Below are positions 25,871 to 34,123 of a stretch of DNA of 64,000 nucleotides, piece after piece (positions within the stretch are counted from its first letter, which is position 1; the number at the start of each line of letters is the position of its first letter). A program made the translations under genes and the position numbers. The notes beneath the pieces were generated by a model. That model was not told the origin of the DNA, made no database searches, and saw only the letters and a list, made by a program, of their open reading frames with translations. Source of the DNA: Burkholderiales bacterium (GTDB lineage: Bacteria; Pseudomonadota; Gammaproteobacteria; Burkholderiales; Burkholderiaceae_F). The DNA is taken from assembly GCA_016716275.1 (NCBI GenBank), contig JADJWR010000002.1:806001-870000 (forward strand), in the 5' to 3' direction.

Positions 25871-27193
25871 ATGCCCGTCACCCCGCTTCCCGCCGAACAC
25901 CCGCTGCGCCGGCCGCTGGCCGACGAGTTGCACGCGCGGCCGCCGACGCCGGTGCGCTCGCCGGCGGTGGTCTCGTGCCTGGCGCTGCTCGACGCGCCGG
26001 CCGGCGAGATCCTGGCCGCGCTGCGCGCCATGCTCGGCGAGGTGCCGGTGGCAGACACCGACGTGGCGCACATCATCTTCGAGCGGCCGCAGTTGCGCGT
26101 GAAATGGGAGCGGCACGGCGAGTTCGTCAGCCTGACGCTCGTTCGGCCGCTGGCGGAGTCGTCGCTGGCGGCGCTGGAGCGCTTCCCGAGCGCCTTCGGC
26201 GCGCTGGCGCCGGACGAACTGGCGCAGCTGCCGGGGCGGCTGATCGCCGCCGCCGACATCCTGCTGCTGCCGCAGGCCGGCAACCCGCCCGACGAGGATC
26301 TGCTCGGCCGCTGGTTCGACCGCGGCGCGCTCGCCGGTGCGCGCATCCTCGACGGCCAGGCGTCGCTGTTCGCCGACTTCGTCGTGCACAGCGTCGGCGA
26401 CGGGGGCGGCCGCTCGCGCTGGCTGCTGCTCGATGCCGGCATGAGCGCGCCGCAGACGGCGCGGTTGGTGCAGCGGCTGATCGAGATCGAGGTCTACCGG
26501 ATGATGGCGCTGCTCGCCTTCCCGCTGGCGCGCGCGGCGTTCCCGCAACTGAACGCGATCGAGCACCGGCTGGCCGAGATCACCTCGGCGACCGCGGCGC
26601 TGCACGGGCAGCGCGAAGCCAGCGCCGCGCAGCAGGAGGAGCGCCGCCTGCTCGATGAGCTGACGCGGCTTGCCGCCGAGGTGGAAAGCTCGGTGGCGGC
26701 GACCGCCTTCCGCTTCTCCGCCGCCTCGGCCTACTGGAACATCGTCCGCGCCAGGGTGAGCGAGCTGCGCGAAGTGCGCATCGGCGACCGGCGCACGATC
26801 GCCGGCTTCCTGTCGCGCCGGCTGGCACCGGCGATGGACTCCTGCGCCGCGGCGGCGCGCCGGCAGGAGGAGCTGTCGGCGCGCATCGAGCGGGCCAGCG
26901 CCCTGCTGCGCACGCGCGTCGACGTGGCGCGCGAGGAGCAGAACCAGCGGCTGCTGGCGGCGATGGAGCGGCGCGGCAAGATCTCGCTGCGGCTGCAGCA
27001 GACGGTCGAGGGCCTGTCGGTGGCGGCGATCACCTACTACGCGGCCGGCCTGCTCGGCTACCTGGCCAAGCCGCTGAAGCTGCTGTGGCCGGCGCTCAAC
27101 CCGGACTGGATCGTCGCCGCGGCGATCCCGCTGCTCGCCTTCGGCCTCTGGCGCGCTGTGCACCGGCTGCGGCGCGACCTCATGCGCGACTGA
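25871..27193 (+). CDS. DUF3422 family membrane-anchored protein
   Basis: The 440-residue protein matches DUF3422: it opens HPLRRPLADELHARPPTPV, has VKWERHGEFVSLTLVRPL and a long helical middle region with HRLAEITSATAALHG. The C-terminal FRFSAASAYWNIVRARVSELRE is followed by MERRGKISLRLQQTVEGLSVAAITYY and two hydrophobic helices (about 380-430). The soluble domain should face the cytoplasm and be anchored by its C-terminus. Function is unknown. ATG 25871 is chosen because the family starts there. It is about 100 bp after the ArsR-rhodanese gene on the same strand but probably has its own promoter. Confidence 0.85.
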   Translation: MPVTPLPAEHPLRRPLADELHARPPTPVRSPAVVSCLALLDAPAGEILAALRAMLGEVPVADTDVAHIIFERPQLRVKWERHGEFVSLTLVRPLAESSLAALERFPSAFGALAPDELAQLPGRLIAAADILLLPQAGNPPDEDLLGRWFDRGALAGARILDGQASLFADFVVHSVGDGGGRSRWLLLDAGMSAPQTARLVQRLIEIEVYRMMALLAFPLARAAFPQLNAIEHRLAEITSATAALHGQREASAAQQEERRLLDELTRLAAEVESSVAATAFRFSAASAYWNIVRARVSELREVRIGDRRTIAGFLSRRLAPAMDSCAAAARRQEELSARIERASALLRTRVDVAREEQNQRLLAAMERRGKISLRLQQTVEGLSVAAITYYAAGLLGYLAKPLKLLWPALNPDWIVAAAIPLLAFGLWRAVHRLRRDLMRD

Positions 27194-27345
27194 TGCAGCC
27201 TTCGCCCGCCGGGCCGGCTTGCGCGCCACCGCCCATCGGCCGTCACGGCATTCCGGAGCCGTGCGGCGACAGCCTGTCGCGTGCCGCGGGAAGGCGGCGG
27301 CGCGACTGCGCATACTTCAGGCTGCTGCCGCACGAGGACTGAACG

Positions 27346-28122
27346 ATGTCTGCTCGCCGCCTCTCCCGCACTCGCCGCGCCCTGCTGCTTGCCGGCGGCC
27401 TGCTTCCGCTCGCCCCTGCGCCGGCCGCCGACTCGCAGGCGACGGCGATCGCCCTGTTCGGCAGCGGCAGCGGGCGGATCGAGGGATCGGGCAACGTCGT
27501 CGACCAGCCGCGCAGCGTCGGCGGCTTCAGCCGGCTGCTGGTGCAGGGGCCGTTCGACGTCATCGTCAAGGCCGCCGACGACGACCACGTGGTGGTGCAC
27601 GCCGACGACAACATCGCGCCGCTGATCGAGACCAGCGTCGCCGCCGGCATGCTGACCGTCGGCGTGCGGGCCGGCGCGTCGTTTCGTACCCACACCGACG
27701 TGCAGGTGCGCGTGCAGGCGAGGCAGCTCAGGGGCGTGCTGCTGCGCGGCTCGGGCGACCTGCGGGTCGACCGGGTCGATGCCGAGGTGTTCGAGGCGAC
27801 CCTGCAGGGTTCGGGCGATATCGTCGTCGGCGCGCTGCGCGCCGATGCGGCGGCGGTGTCGGTCGCCGGCAACGGCGACGTGCGGATCAAGGGCGAGGCG
27901 GCGAGCCTCGGCGTCGTGCTCGACGGTTCCGGCGACGTGCACTGCGCCGACCTGAAGGCGCGGCAGGTGGCGGTGCGCATCCGCGGCAGCGGCGACGTGC
28001 GCGTGCATGCCACCGAGGAGCTGAAGGTCGACATCGACGGCTCGGGCGACGTGCGCTTTCGCGGCGCGCCGAAGATCAGCAAGTCGATCCGCGGCTCGGG
28101 GTCGGTGGAGGCACTGCGCTAG
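27346..28122 (+). CDS. Exported GIN-domain (DUF2807) beta-helix protein
   Basis: The 258-residue protein has an Arg-rich N-terminus and hydrophobic signal sequence ending APAPAAD. The rest is a DUF2807 (GIN) domain, a right-handed beta-helix marked by regularly spaced glycine motifs: LRGSGDLRV, LQGSGDIVV, VAGNGDVRI, LDGSGDVHC, IRGSGDVRV, IDGSGDVRF and IRGSGSVEA. Such proteins are periplasmic or surface-exposed; the older adhesin-head label is not proven. The first residues after the signal contain the segment FSRLLVQGPFDVIV, typical of the domain start. Confidence 0.87.
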   Translation: MSARRLSRTRRALLLAGGLLPLAPAPAADSQATAIALFGSGSGRIEGSGNVVDQPRSVGGFSRLLVQGPFDVIVKAADDDHVVVHADDNIAPLIETSVAAGMLTVGVRAGASFRTHTDVQVRVQARQLRGVLLRGSGDLRVDRVDAEVFEATLQGSGDIVVGALRADAAAVSVAGNGDVRIKGEAASLGVVLDGSGDVHCADLKARQVAVRIRGSGDVRVHATEELKVDIDGSGDVRFRGAPKISKSIRGSGSVEALR

Positions 28123-28409
28123 GCGCGGCCGGCGGAGGCGCCGGCGGCGCGACGACGCAGAGTCTGCGCCGCGCTCCGGGCGAATCGACTCGCTCGGCGC
28201 GGCACAGCGCAGTCGACGACGTATTGATCGATCGCGCCATTCGAACGATGATCGCGGCTGTCGAGCGGCGCGTCCGATGTGCTTCGGCCGAGGCCGGGGT
28301 CCGTAGGACCGTTGTTCGCCTGCCGTGCCTGCAGGTGCGGCAGGCTTTCGTCAGCGGGCGCGGGCTGGCGAAAGCGGTTCCTGGTCCGCGCGTCAATCGA
28401 GGAAGGTCG

Positions 28410-28772
28410 ATGGCCACCAAGAAAGCTGCGAAGAAGAAGTCCCGCCGCACCGTGATGTACAGCTCCGGCGGCAAGAAGCTCTACGCCGTGCGCGACGCCG
28501 GCGGCAAGTTCAAGGACATCCAGCAGTACTCGCGCGCCCACGCGGCGGACATCCGGGCCGGCAGCGCCGCGGAGACGAAGGCCGCTGCGAAGAAGGCGGC
28601 CAAGAAGGCAGCGAAGAAGGTGAGCGCCGCCAGGAAGGCGGTCGTGAAGAAGGCGACCACCGTCAGGAAGGCTGCGGCGAAGAAAGTGACCCGGGGCGCC
28701 AGCGCTGCGAAGAGCGCCGTGGCCAAGGCCGTCAAGAGCGTCAAGCGGGCGCTGAAGAAGGTGACCGGCTAG
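28410..28772 (+). CDS. Histone H1-like lysine/alanine-rich DNA-binding protein
   Basis: The 120-residue protein begins MATKKAAKKKSRRTVMYSS, has a short structured segment GGKKLYAVRDAGGKFKDIQQY, and then a tail of AAKKAAKKAAKK-type repeats typical of bacterial H1-like (HctA/AlgP-like) proteins. It should bind DNA without sequence specificity and may compact chromatin. The start is preceded by GAGGAAGG. Codon repetition in the tail is extreme (AAG GCG/GCC), a possible source of repeat-length variation between strains. It is likely monocistronic; the next gene begins 194 bp later. Confidence 0.87.
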   Translation: MATKKAAKKKSRRTVMYSSGGKKLYAVRDAGGKFKDIQQYSRAHAADIRAGSAAETKAAAKKAAKKAAKKVSAARKAVVKKATTVRKAAAKKVTRGASAAKSAVAKAVKSVKRALKKVTG

Positions 28773-28966
28773 ACGCCCAGGGCAGTCCTCCAGGGCAACG
28801 CTGCGCGCTTCTGGGCGCTGGCTGCCGTTGCGCCGCCTGGGCCGGCCGGCCGCGCGACGAGTCGCCCGCGACCCCGAAAGGTCAGCGCCGCCGCCGCGCC
28901 GAGGATCTGGGTAGGCAAGATCGACTTCAAGGCGCTGGTGGCGGAGCACATCGAAAGGACCGTGCG

Positions 28967-30694
28967 ATGAACGGCGGCGAGCGCGTCGCGGCGGTGCTGC
29001 GGGCGCACGGCGTGCCGGTGCTGTTCACCCTGTGCGGCGGCCACATCTCGCCGATCCTCGCGGCGGCGAAAGCGCGCCACATCCGCGTCGTCGATACCCG
29101 CGACGAGGCCACCGCGGTGTTCGCCGCCGACGCGACGGCGCGGCTGACCGGCACGCCGGGAGTGGCGGCGGTCACCGCCGGGCCGGGGCTGACCAACGCC
29201 GTCACCGCGCTGAAGAACGCGCAACTGGCGCAAAGCCCCGTGCTGCTGCTCGGCGGCGCCGCGCCGACCGCGTTGCAGGGGCGCGGCGCGCTGCAGGACA
29301 TCGACCAGAAGCCGTTGATCGCGCCGCACGTCAAGCGGCTGTTCCAGGTGAAGCGGGTGCGCGACCTCGACGGCGCCGTCGAGCAGGCGCTGCGGCTGGC
29401 CGCCGACGGCGTGCCGGGGCCGGTGTTCGTCGAGTGCGCGGTCGACCTGCTGTACGACGGCGCGCTGATCCGCCAGTGGTATGCCGAGGCGGCGGGCAAG
29501 GGCAAGGCGCTGGCCGACCGCCTGCTGCGCTGGTACCTGAACCAGCACGCGGCGCGCATGCTGGCCGGCTCCGGGCACATGTCGGCGCCCGCGGTCAGGC
29601 CGGCCGAGGTGCCGCAGGCGTCGCAACGCGCGGTCGGCGCCGCCGCGCAGGCGCTGGCACGGGCGCAGCGGCCGCTGCTGGTGATCGGCAGCCAGGCGCT
29701 GCTGGCGGTCGAGCGGGTGCCGGAGACCGCCGCCGCGGTCGCCTCGCTCGGCGTGCCGGTGTACCTGTCGGGCATGGCGCGCGGCCTGCTGGGACGCGAC
29801 GATCCGCTGCAGATGCGCCACGCGCGCCGCGACGCGCTGCGCGAGGCCGACTGCGTGCTGCTCGCCGGCGTGCCGTGCGACTTCCGGCTCGACTACGGCA
29901 AGCACGTGCGGCGCTCGGCGCGGCTCATCGCCGCCAACCGCAGCGCCGGCGACGCGCGGCTGAACCGGCGGCCGAACGTCGCCGCGATCGGCGATGCCGG
30001 CCTGACGCTGATCGCGCTGGCCGAGCAGCTCGGCGAGCGGGCGCGGCGGCCGGAGTGGATCGCCCAATTGCGCGCGCGTGACGAGGCGCGCGAGCAGGCG
30101 ATCGACGCGCAGGCGGCGGCCGCCGGCGAGTACGTCAATCCGCTGGCGCTGTTGCGCGCGCTCGATGCCGCCGCCGGCGACAGCGCGGTGATGGTTGCCG
30201 ACGGCGGCGACTTCGTCGCCACCGCCTCGTACATCGTGCGGCCGCGCGGCCCGCTCGCCTGGCTCGACCCGGGCGCCTTCGGCACCCTCGGCGTCGGCGC
30301 CGGCTTCGCGCTCGGCGCCAGGCTGGCGCGGCCCGAGTCCGAGGTCTGGCTGATCTGGGGCGACGGCGCCAGCGGCTACGGGCTGGCCGAGTTCGACACC
30401 TTCGTCCGCCACAACGTGCCGGTGATCGCGGTGGTCGGCAACGACGCGAGCTGGTCGCAGATCGCCCGCGAGCAGGTGAAGCTGCTCGGCGACGACGTCG
30501 GCACCGTGCTGGCCCGCACCGACTACCACCGCGTCGCCGAGGGCTTCGGTGCGGCCGGACTGGTGGTGAAGAGGACTGCCGAGGTGCCGGCGGTGCTCGC
30601 CCAGGCGCGCGAGATCGCGCGCGGCGGCCGCCCGGTGCTGGTCAACGTCTGGCTCGACCGGACCGACTTCCGCGAAGGGTCGCTGTCGATGTGA
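28967..30694 (+). CDS. ThDP-dependent enzyme close to ILVBL/HACL2 (2-hydroxyacyl-CoA lyase / acetolactate synthase-like)
   Basis: The 575-residue protein has the three domains of ThDP lyases. The N-terminal domain contains the catalytic Glu (about 47) in VVDTRDEATAVFAADA, AAVTAGPGLTNAVTALKNAQ and GGAAPTALQGRGALQDIDQ. The C-terminal domain has the ThDP/Mg motif GDGASGYGLAEFD...VGND. The segment FDTFVRHNVPVIAVVGNDA followed by WSQIAREQV is strikingly like human ILVBL (HACL2), an ER 2-hydroxyacyl-CoA lyase. It probably cleaves or condenses 2-hydroxy- or 2-oxoacyl compounds in the cytoplasm. It is monocistronic, and its 3' side is occupied by repeats. Confidence 0.85.
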   Translation: MNGGERVAAVLRAHGVPVLFTLCGGHISPILAAAKARHIRVVDTRDEATAVFAADATARLTGTPGVAAVTAGPGLTNAVTALKNAQLAQSPVLLLGGAAPTALQGRGALQDIDQKPLIAPHVKRLFQVKRVRDLDGAVEQALRLAADGVPGPVFVECAVDLLYDGALIRQWYAEAAGKGKALADRLLRWYLNQHAARMLAGSGHMSAPAVRPAEVPQASQRAVGAAAQALARAQRPLLVIGSQALLAVERVPETAAAVASLGVPVYLSGMARGLLGRDDPLQMRHARRDALREADCVLLAGVPCDFRLDYGKHVRRSARLIAANRSAGDARLNRRPNVAAIGDAGLTLIALAEQLGERARRPEWIAQLRARDEAREQAIDAQAAAAGEYVNPLALLRALDAAAGDSAVMVADGGDFVATASYIVRPRGPLAWLDPGAFGTLGVGAGFALGARLARPESEVWLIWGDGASGYGLAEFDTFVRHNVPVIAVVGNDASWSQIAREQVKLLGDDVGTVLARTDYHRVAEGFGAAGLVVKRTAEVPAVLAQAREIARGGRPVLVNVWLDRTDFREGSLSM

Positions 30695-30804
30695 GCTGTC
30701 TCGATCGGCGGGGCGACCAACCGACCGACTCGGATGAATGCGAGTCGTCCACAATCGGCGCGCCGGACTCGACTCGTTGTTGACCGTCGTTGCGTTTACA
30801 AGCT

Positions 30805-30925
30805 TGACTGCGGAGGTCGTGCCTGCCAAGGGCGGCGGGCGGCCGCCTCTGCTCATGTCCCCCGCGCCGGGCTTCGCCCGCCGCTCCTCCTTGACTTCGC
30901 TGAGACGGCCACCCGCCGCCCTTGG
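30805..30925. repeat. Dispersed intergenic repeat, copy B (about 121 bp)
   Basis: This is the second copy of the element at 7206-7326, same orientation, ungapped over 121 bases with about 13 mismatches by eye. The outer arms CCAAGGGCGGCGGGCGG (30826-30842) and CCACCCGCCGCCCTTGG (30909-30925) are inverted repeats with one mismatch, so the single strand can fold into a long hairpin. Confidence 0.8.
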
Positions 30926-30972
30926 CCATCCACCGTCGTAGCCGGCCAACGGCGCAGAGTCTCGCAGCACTA

Positions 30973-31080
30973 CGATCGAAGCGCCGGGGTGCCCTGTGGA
31001 GCGAGGTAAAGGAGGAGGCGCCCGCCAAAGGCGGGCGCCGGGGGACATGAGTGCAACAGGGCACCCCGGCGTTTCGATCG
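30973..31080. repeat. MITE-like palindromic element with about 25-bp terminal inverted repeats
   Basis: The element is bounded by CGATCGAAGCGCCGGGGTGC and continues CCTGT on the left, with the reverse complement ACAGGGCACCCCGGCGTTTC and GATCG on the right; one base differs between arms. Its centre has a perfect 10-bp hairpin (GGCGCCCGCC, AAA loop, GGCGGGCGCC at 31017-31039). The interior (30999-31052) is an inverted, shortened version of the core of copy B. The tail of copy A near 7338-7370 carries related ends. No coding capacity. Confidence 0.78.
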
Positions 31081-31228
31081 CGCACCAAGTGGGGCAGGCG
31101 TAGTCACGCGCGACGGTCCGCAACTGTTCGATACGGTCCCCTGACCAACGAAGGCTCGAGACCGTTCACCAGCGTCAGTCAGCTCGAATCACAGCAGGGC
31201 AGAGACATGAGAGGCCGGTGCCTCGCCG

Positions 31229-32362
31229 TCACATCGATACGCCAGCCGCTTTCCAGCGCGTGATCGAAAAGGGCGCGATCGGCAGCACGGTCTTCCCGGT
31301 CGTGATCAACTCGGCGGTGATCCGGCCGACGATCGGTCCGAGTTCGAAGCCGTGCGCCGAAAAGCCGAACGCGTGGAAGGCATCCGCTGCGGTCGAACTC
31401 GGCCCGATCACCGGGATGTCGTCCGGCATGCGCGCCTCGATGCCGGCCCAGCCACGATGGATCGTCGCCGAACGCATGATCGGAAACAGGTCCCATACGG
31501 TCTGCGCCGAGGCCGCCAGTTCGCGGAAGTCCAGTTCGGTCGTCTCCGCGTCGCGCTCGACCCGCGCCCGCCGTCCACCGCCGATGAGCACCGTGTCCTC
31601 GTGCGTCTGCTTGAACGACAGCGGCCGAGCGGTGCCGAGCACCACCGGCTCGAGGAAGCGCGGCATGCGCAGCGTCACCATCATCATCGGCGCGATCGGC
31701 TCCAGCGGCACCGGTTCGCCCAGCTGCGCGCAGATGCGGTCGGCCCACGCGCCGGCGCAGTTGACCAGCACCCGACCGGTGAACGAGCCACGGTCGCTGT
31801 CGACAGTCCACGAAGCACCGGTGCGCTGCACGCGCTGTGCGCGCACGCCCTCGAAGAAGCGCTGGCCGAGCGACTCGGCCTTGCGCCGGAACGCTGCCGT
31901 GGTCTGGTAGGGCAGGGCGGCGCCGTCGCCTTCGGCGATCAGCCCGCCGAGGCAGTGCCGCGCCAGCGCCGGCACGCGCGCGAACAGTTCGTCGCGGCCG
32001 ATCCAGCGCTCGTGCGTGTAGCCGAGCGCGCGCATGCGCGCCTCGCGCTGCTGCAGCGACTGCGCGTCGTCTTCGTTCTCGGCGACCCGGATCTGGCCGT
32101 GGATCTCGAAGCCGCAGTCGTCGTCGACCAGTTCGGCGATGCGGTGCCACAGGTCCATCGCCGCCAGCGCCAGCGGCACCTCGGCTTCGTGCCGCGACAG
32201 CGTGCGCACGCCGCCCGCGTTGACGCCGGACGCGTGCCGCCCGACGTAGTTCTTCTCGAGCACCAGCGCGGAGACACCGGCGCGCGCCAGGTGCAGCGCC
32301 GCCGAGCAGCCGTGCAGGCCGCCGCCGATGACGATGACCTCGGCGGTCGCGACCGGCTTCAC
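31229..32362 (-). CDS. FAD-dependent amino-acid oxidase/dehydrogenase (DAO family)
   Basis: The 377-residue protein has the N-terminal FAD motif VIVIGGGLHGCSAALHLARAG and the DAO-family segment HASGVNAGGVRTLSRHEAEVPLA. The C-terminal GWAGIEARMPDDIPVIGPSS and FGFSAHGFELGPIVGRITAELI are typical of glycine/sarcosine/D-amino-acid oxidoreductases. The best start is the GTG at 32362, 19 bp after the alpha-subunit gene; a longer frame overlaps that gene. It is the last gene of the eight-gene transporter/dehydrogenase operon. Its presence beside a second DAO-like protein (34104-35222) suggests either a second oxidation step or a different substrate. Confidence 0.87.
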   Translation of the reverse strand: MKPVATAEVIVIGGGLHGCSAALHLARAGVSALVLEKNYVGRHASGVNAGGVRTLSRHEAEVPLALAAMDLWHRIAELVDDDCGFEIHGQIRVAENEDDAQSLQQREARMRALGYTHERWIGRDELFARVPALARHCLGGLIAEGDGAALPYQTTAAFRRKAESLGQRFFEGVRAQRVQRTGASWTVDSDRGSFTGRVLVNCAGAWADRICAQLGEPVPLEPIAPMMMVTLRMPRFLEPVVLGTARPLSFKQTHEDTVLIGGGRRARVERDAETTELDFRELAASAQTVWDLFPIMRSATIHRGWAGIEARMPDDIPVIGPSSTAADAFHAFGFSAHGFELGPIVGRITAELITTGKTVLPIAPFSITRWKAAGVSM

Positions 32363-32381
32363 CTGATGCCCGGCGCGGCGC

Positions 32382-33815
32382 TCAGTGCGCCTTGCCGATC
32401 CGCACGACCGCTTGCACCGCCTCGTCGGTCTGCGGCAGCGCGGCCAGTTCGCCGAGGGTGATCGGCTTGACCGGGAAGCGCAGCCGGTAGTGGCCAACTT
32501 CGCCGGGAGAAACGCCGCGCTCGCGGGCGATCAGCTCGGTGACCGTCAGCCCGCACAGGCGTCCCTGGCACGGTCCCATGCCGCAGCGCAGAAAGCTCTT
32601 CATCTGGTTCGGCCCGCTGCAGCCCAGCTTCACCATGTCGATCACCTGCTGCGCAGTCACTTCCTCGCAGCGGCAGACGATCGTCTCGCCGGCCGGGATG
32701 CGCAACGCCTCGGCAGGCCGGTACATCGCGTCGACGAAGGCCCGGCCGCGGGTGAAGCGCGCGAGCTCCGCCCGCGCCGGCGCCGCCGCGCGGTCGCGCG
32801 CCGCGGCATCGAGCCTGCCCAGCGCATGCGCCGCGTGCAGCCCGGCCAGTCGTCCCCGCGCCTCGGCGGCACGCGCGCCGGCGATGCTCGCGCCGTCGCC
32901 GGCGATGGCGACTCCGGCAACCGAGCTGGCGCCCCAGCTGTCGACCACCGGCAAGAAGGCCAGCTGCGCGTCGTCCCAGCGATGTTCGCAGCCGATCGCG
33001 TTCGACAGGTTGATGTTCGGCACTACGCCCTGGTGCAGCAGCAGCAGGTCGGCCGGCAACTCCTCGCTGCGTCCGCCGGTAGTGAAGCGAACGCGTTGCA
33101 GCGAGTCCGCGCCGAGCGCCTCGATCTGTTGCACACCGCCGACGATTCTCGCCGCGCGCCGCGCCTCGCGCAGGATCGACAGGCCCTTGGCGAAGTACGG
33201 CGAGCGCAGGAAGTCGACCGCGTACGGGGCCGCGCTGCGCCACTGGCCGCGCGGCGTGGTGTCGAGCAGGCAGTCGATCCGGCCGCCGACGCGCGCCAGC
33301 TGCGCAGCGACCAGCAACAGCAGCGGTCCGGTGCCGGCGAGCACGACGCGTCCTTCGGGCACCAGGCCCGAAGTCTTCAGCAGCAGCTGCGCCGCGCCGG
33401 CGGTCATGACTCCCGGCAGCGTCCAGCCGGGGATCGGGAAAGGGCGCTCCAGCGCGCCGGTGGCGAGGACGACCTGCTTCGCCTGCACGAGCTGCGCGAC
33501 GCCGTCGTGCGAGACGCCGATCTCGAAGCCGCCGCCTGACCGGGTCACCGCCCAAACGGTGGCGCCCGGCACGTGCATCGCACCGGCACGCGCGAATTCG
33601 CCGACCAGTCCCTCGCCGTGCCAGTAGTCGGCGCCGAGTACGGCGCGGTCCTTCAGCGGCGTGGTGGTGATGGCGCGATAGATCTGCCCGCCGGCCGCCT
33701 GCTGCTCGTCGAAGACCACCGCAGACAGGCCGCAACGGGCGCACTCGGCCGCCGCGGCAAGCCCGGCGGCACCGGCGCCAACGACCGCGACGTCGCAGCT
33801 CGACGCGATGTTCAT
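32382..33815 (-). CDS. Alpha subunit of an opine/D-amino-acid-type dehydrogenase (FAD/NAD(P), BFD-like Cys cluster)
   Basis: The 477-residue protein starts with VAVVGAGAAGLAAAAECARCGL (FAD) and has a second Rossmann motif VVLAGTGPLLLLVAAQLARVG. It ends with a cysteine-rich BFD/[2Fe-2S]-like domain, VCRCEEVTAQQVIDMVKLGC and RCGMGPCQGRLCG. This layout matches the alpha subunits of octopine/nopaline oxidase (OoxA), hydrogen cyanide synthase HcnB and D-hydroxyproline dehydrogenase. The ATG overlaps the gamma-subunit stop as ATGA. It should form a heteromer with the small [2Fe-2S] and beta proteins and pass electrons to the respiratory chain. Confidence 0.88.
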   Translation of the reverse strand: MNIASSCDVAVVGAGAAGLAAAAECARCGLSAVVFDEQQAAGGQIYRAITTTPLKDRAVLGADYWHGEGLVGEFARAGAMHVPGATVWAVTRSGGGFEIGVSHDGVAQLVQAKQVVLATGALERPFPIPGWTLPGVMTAGAAQLLLKTSGLVPEGRVVLAGTGPLLLLVAAQLARVGGRIDCLLDTTPRGQWRSAAPYAVDFLRSPYFAKGLSILREARRAARIVGGVQQIEALGADSLQRVRFTTGGRSEELPADLLLLHQGVVPNINLSNAIGCEHRWDDAQLAFLPVVDSWGASSVAGVAIAGDGASIAGARAAEARGRLAGLHAAHALGRLDAAARDRAAAPARAELARFTRGRAFVDAMYRPAEALRIPAGETIVCRCEEVTAQQVIDMVKLGCSGPNQMKSFLRCGMGPCQGRLCGLTVTELIARERGVSPGEVGHYRLRFPVKPITLGELAALPQTDEAVQAVVRIGKAH

Positions 33816-34123
33816 GGCTGCCCCAGCGGCGCATCGATGGCGATGCAAGCACCCGACTGGCGCTCGATGCGCATGCCCTCGCGGACCGGGATCAGGCAGC
33901 CCTGCTGGTTGGGCCGGCCGTCGATCGTCACCAGGCAGTCGAAGCACACCCCCATCATGCAGAACGGTCCGCGCTCGGCGCCGGACACCGGCGTCGTGCG
34001 GCACGCCCTGACGCCGGCCGCGAACAGCGTCGCCGCAACGGAATCGCCCGCGCGTGCCGCGAACTGACGGCCGTCGATGGTGACCGGGACGGTCGGTCCC
34101 GTGTCAGGCAGCCTCTTGAACAT
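33812..34123 (-). CDS. Small [2Fe-2S] (gamma) subunit of the dehydrogenase
   Basis: The 103-residue protein is of the HcnA/gamma-subunit type: VTIDGRQFAARAGDSVAATLFAAG, a conserved Cys in RACRTTP, and the ferredoxin cysteine cluster FCMMGVCFDCLVTIDG followed by QQGC. Such subunits carry one [2Fe-2S] cluster between the flavin subunits. The ATG lies 20 bp inside the end of the beta gene and the stop overlaps the alpha start, so all three are tightly coupled. Confidence 0.9.
   Translation of the reverse strand: MFKRLPDTGPTVPVTIDGRQFAARAGDSVAATLFAAGVRACRTTPVSGAERGPFCMMGVCFDCLVTIDGRPNQQGCLIPVREGMRIERQSGACIAIDAPLGQP

Larger units (their letters stand above)
30695..31228. other. Repeat-filled intergenic region
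   Basis: This 534-base stretch between the convergent ThDP-lyase and flavoenzyme genes has no supported gene. It holds repeat copy B (30805-30925) and the palindromic element at 30973-31080. The remainder (30695-30804 and 31084-31228) shows no recognisable feature. Confidence 0.7.

Noticed and set aside
28773..28970. Open frame in phase with the histone-like gene, ending at the start of the ThDP lyase gene with ATGA
   Set aside because: It has no start codon with a ribosome site and its first half is low-complexity. The final segment (VGKIDFKALVAEHIERTVR) looks protein-like but cannot be supported as a gene.
28769..31123. A 784-codon open frame on the minus strand opposite the ThDP lyase gene
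   Set aside because: It is Arg/His/Gln-rich, lacks family motifs and lies fully antisense to a well-supported gene. Long antisense open frames are expected at this GC content.
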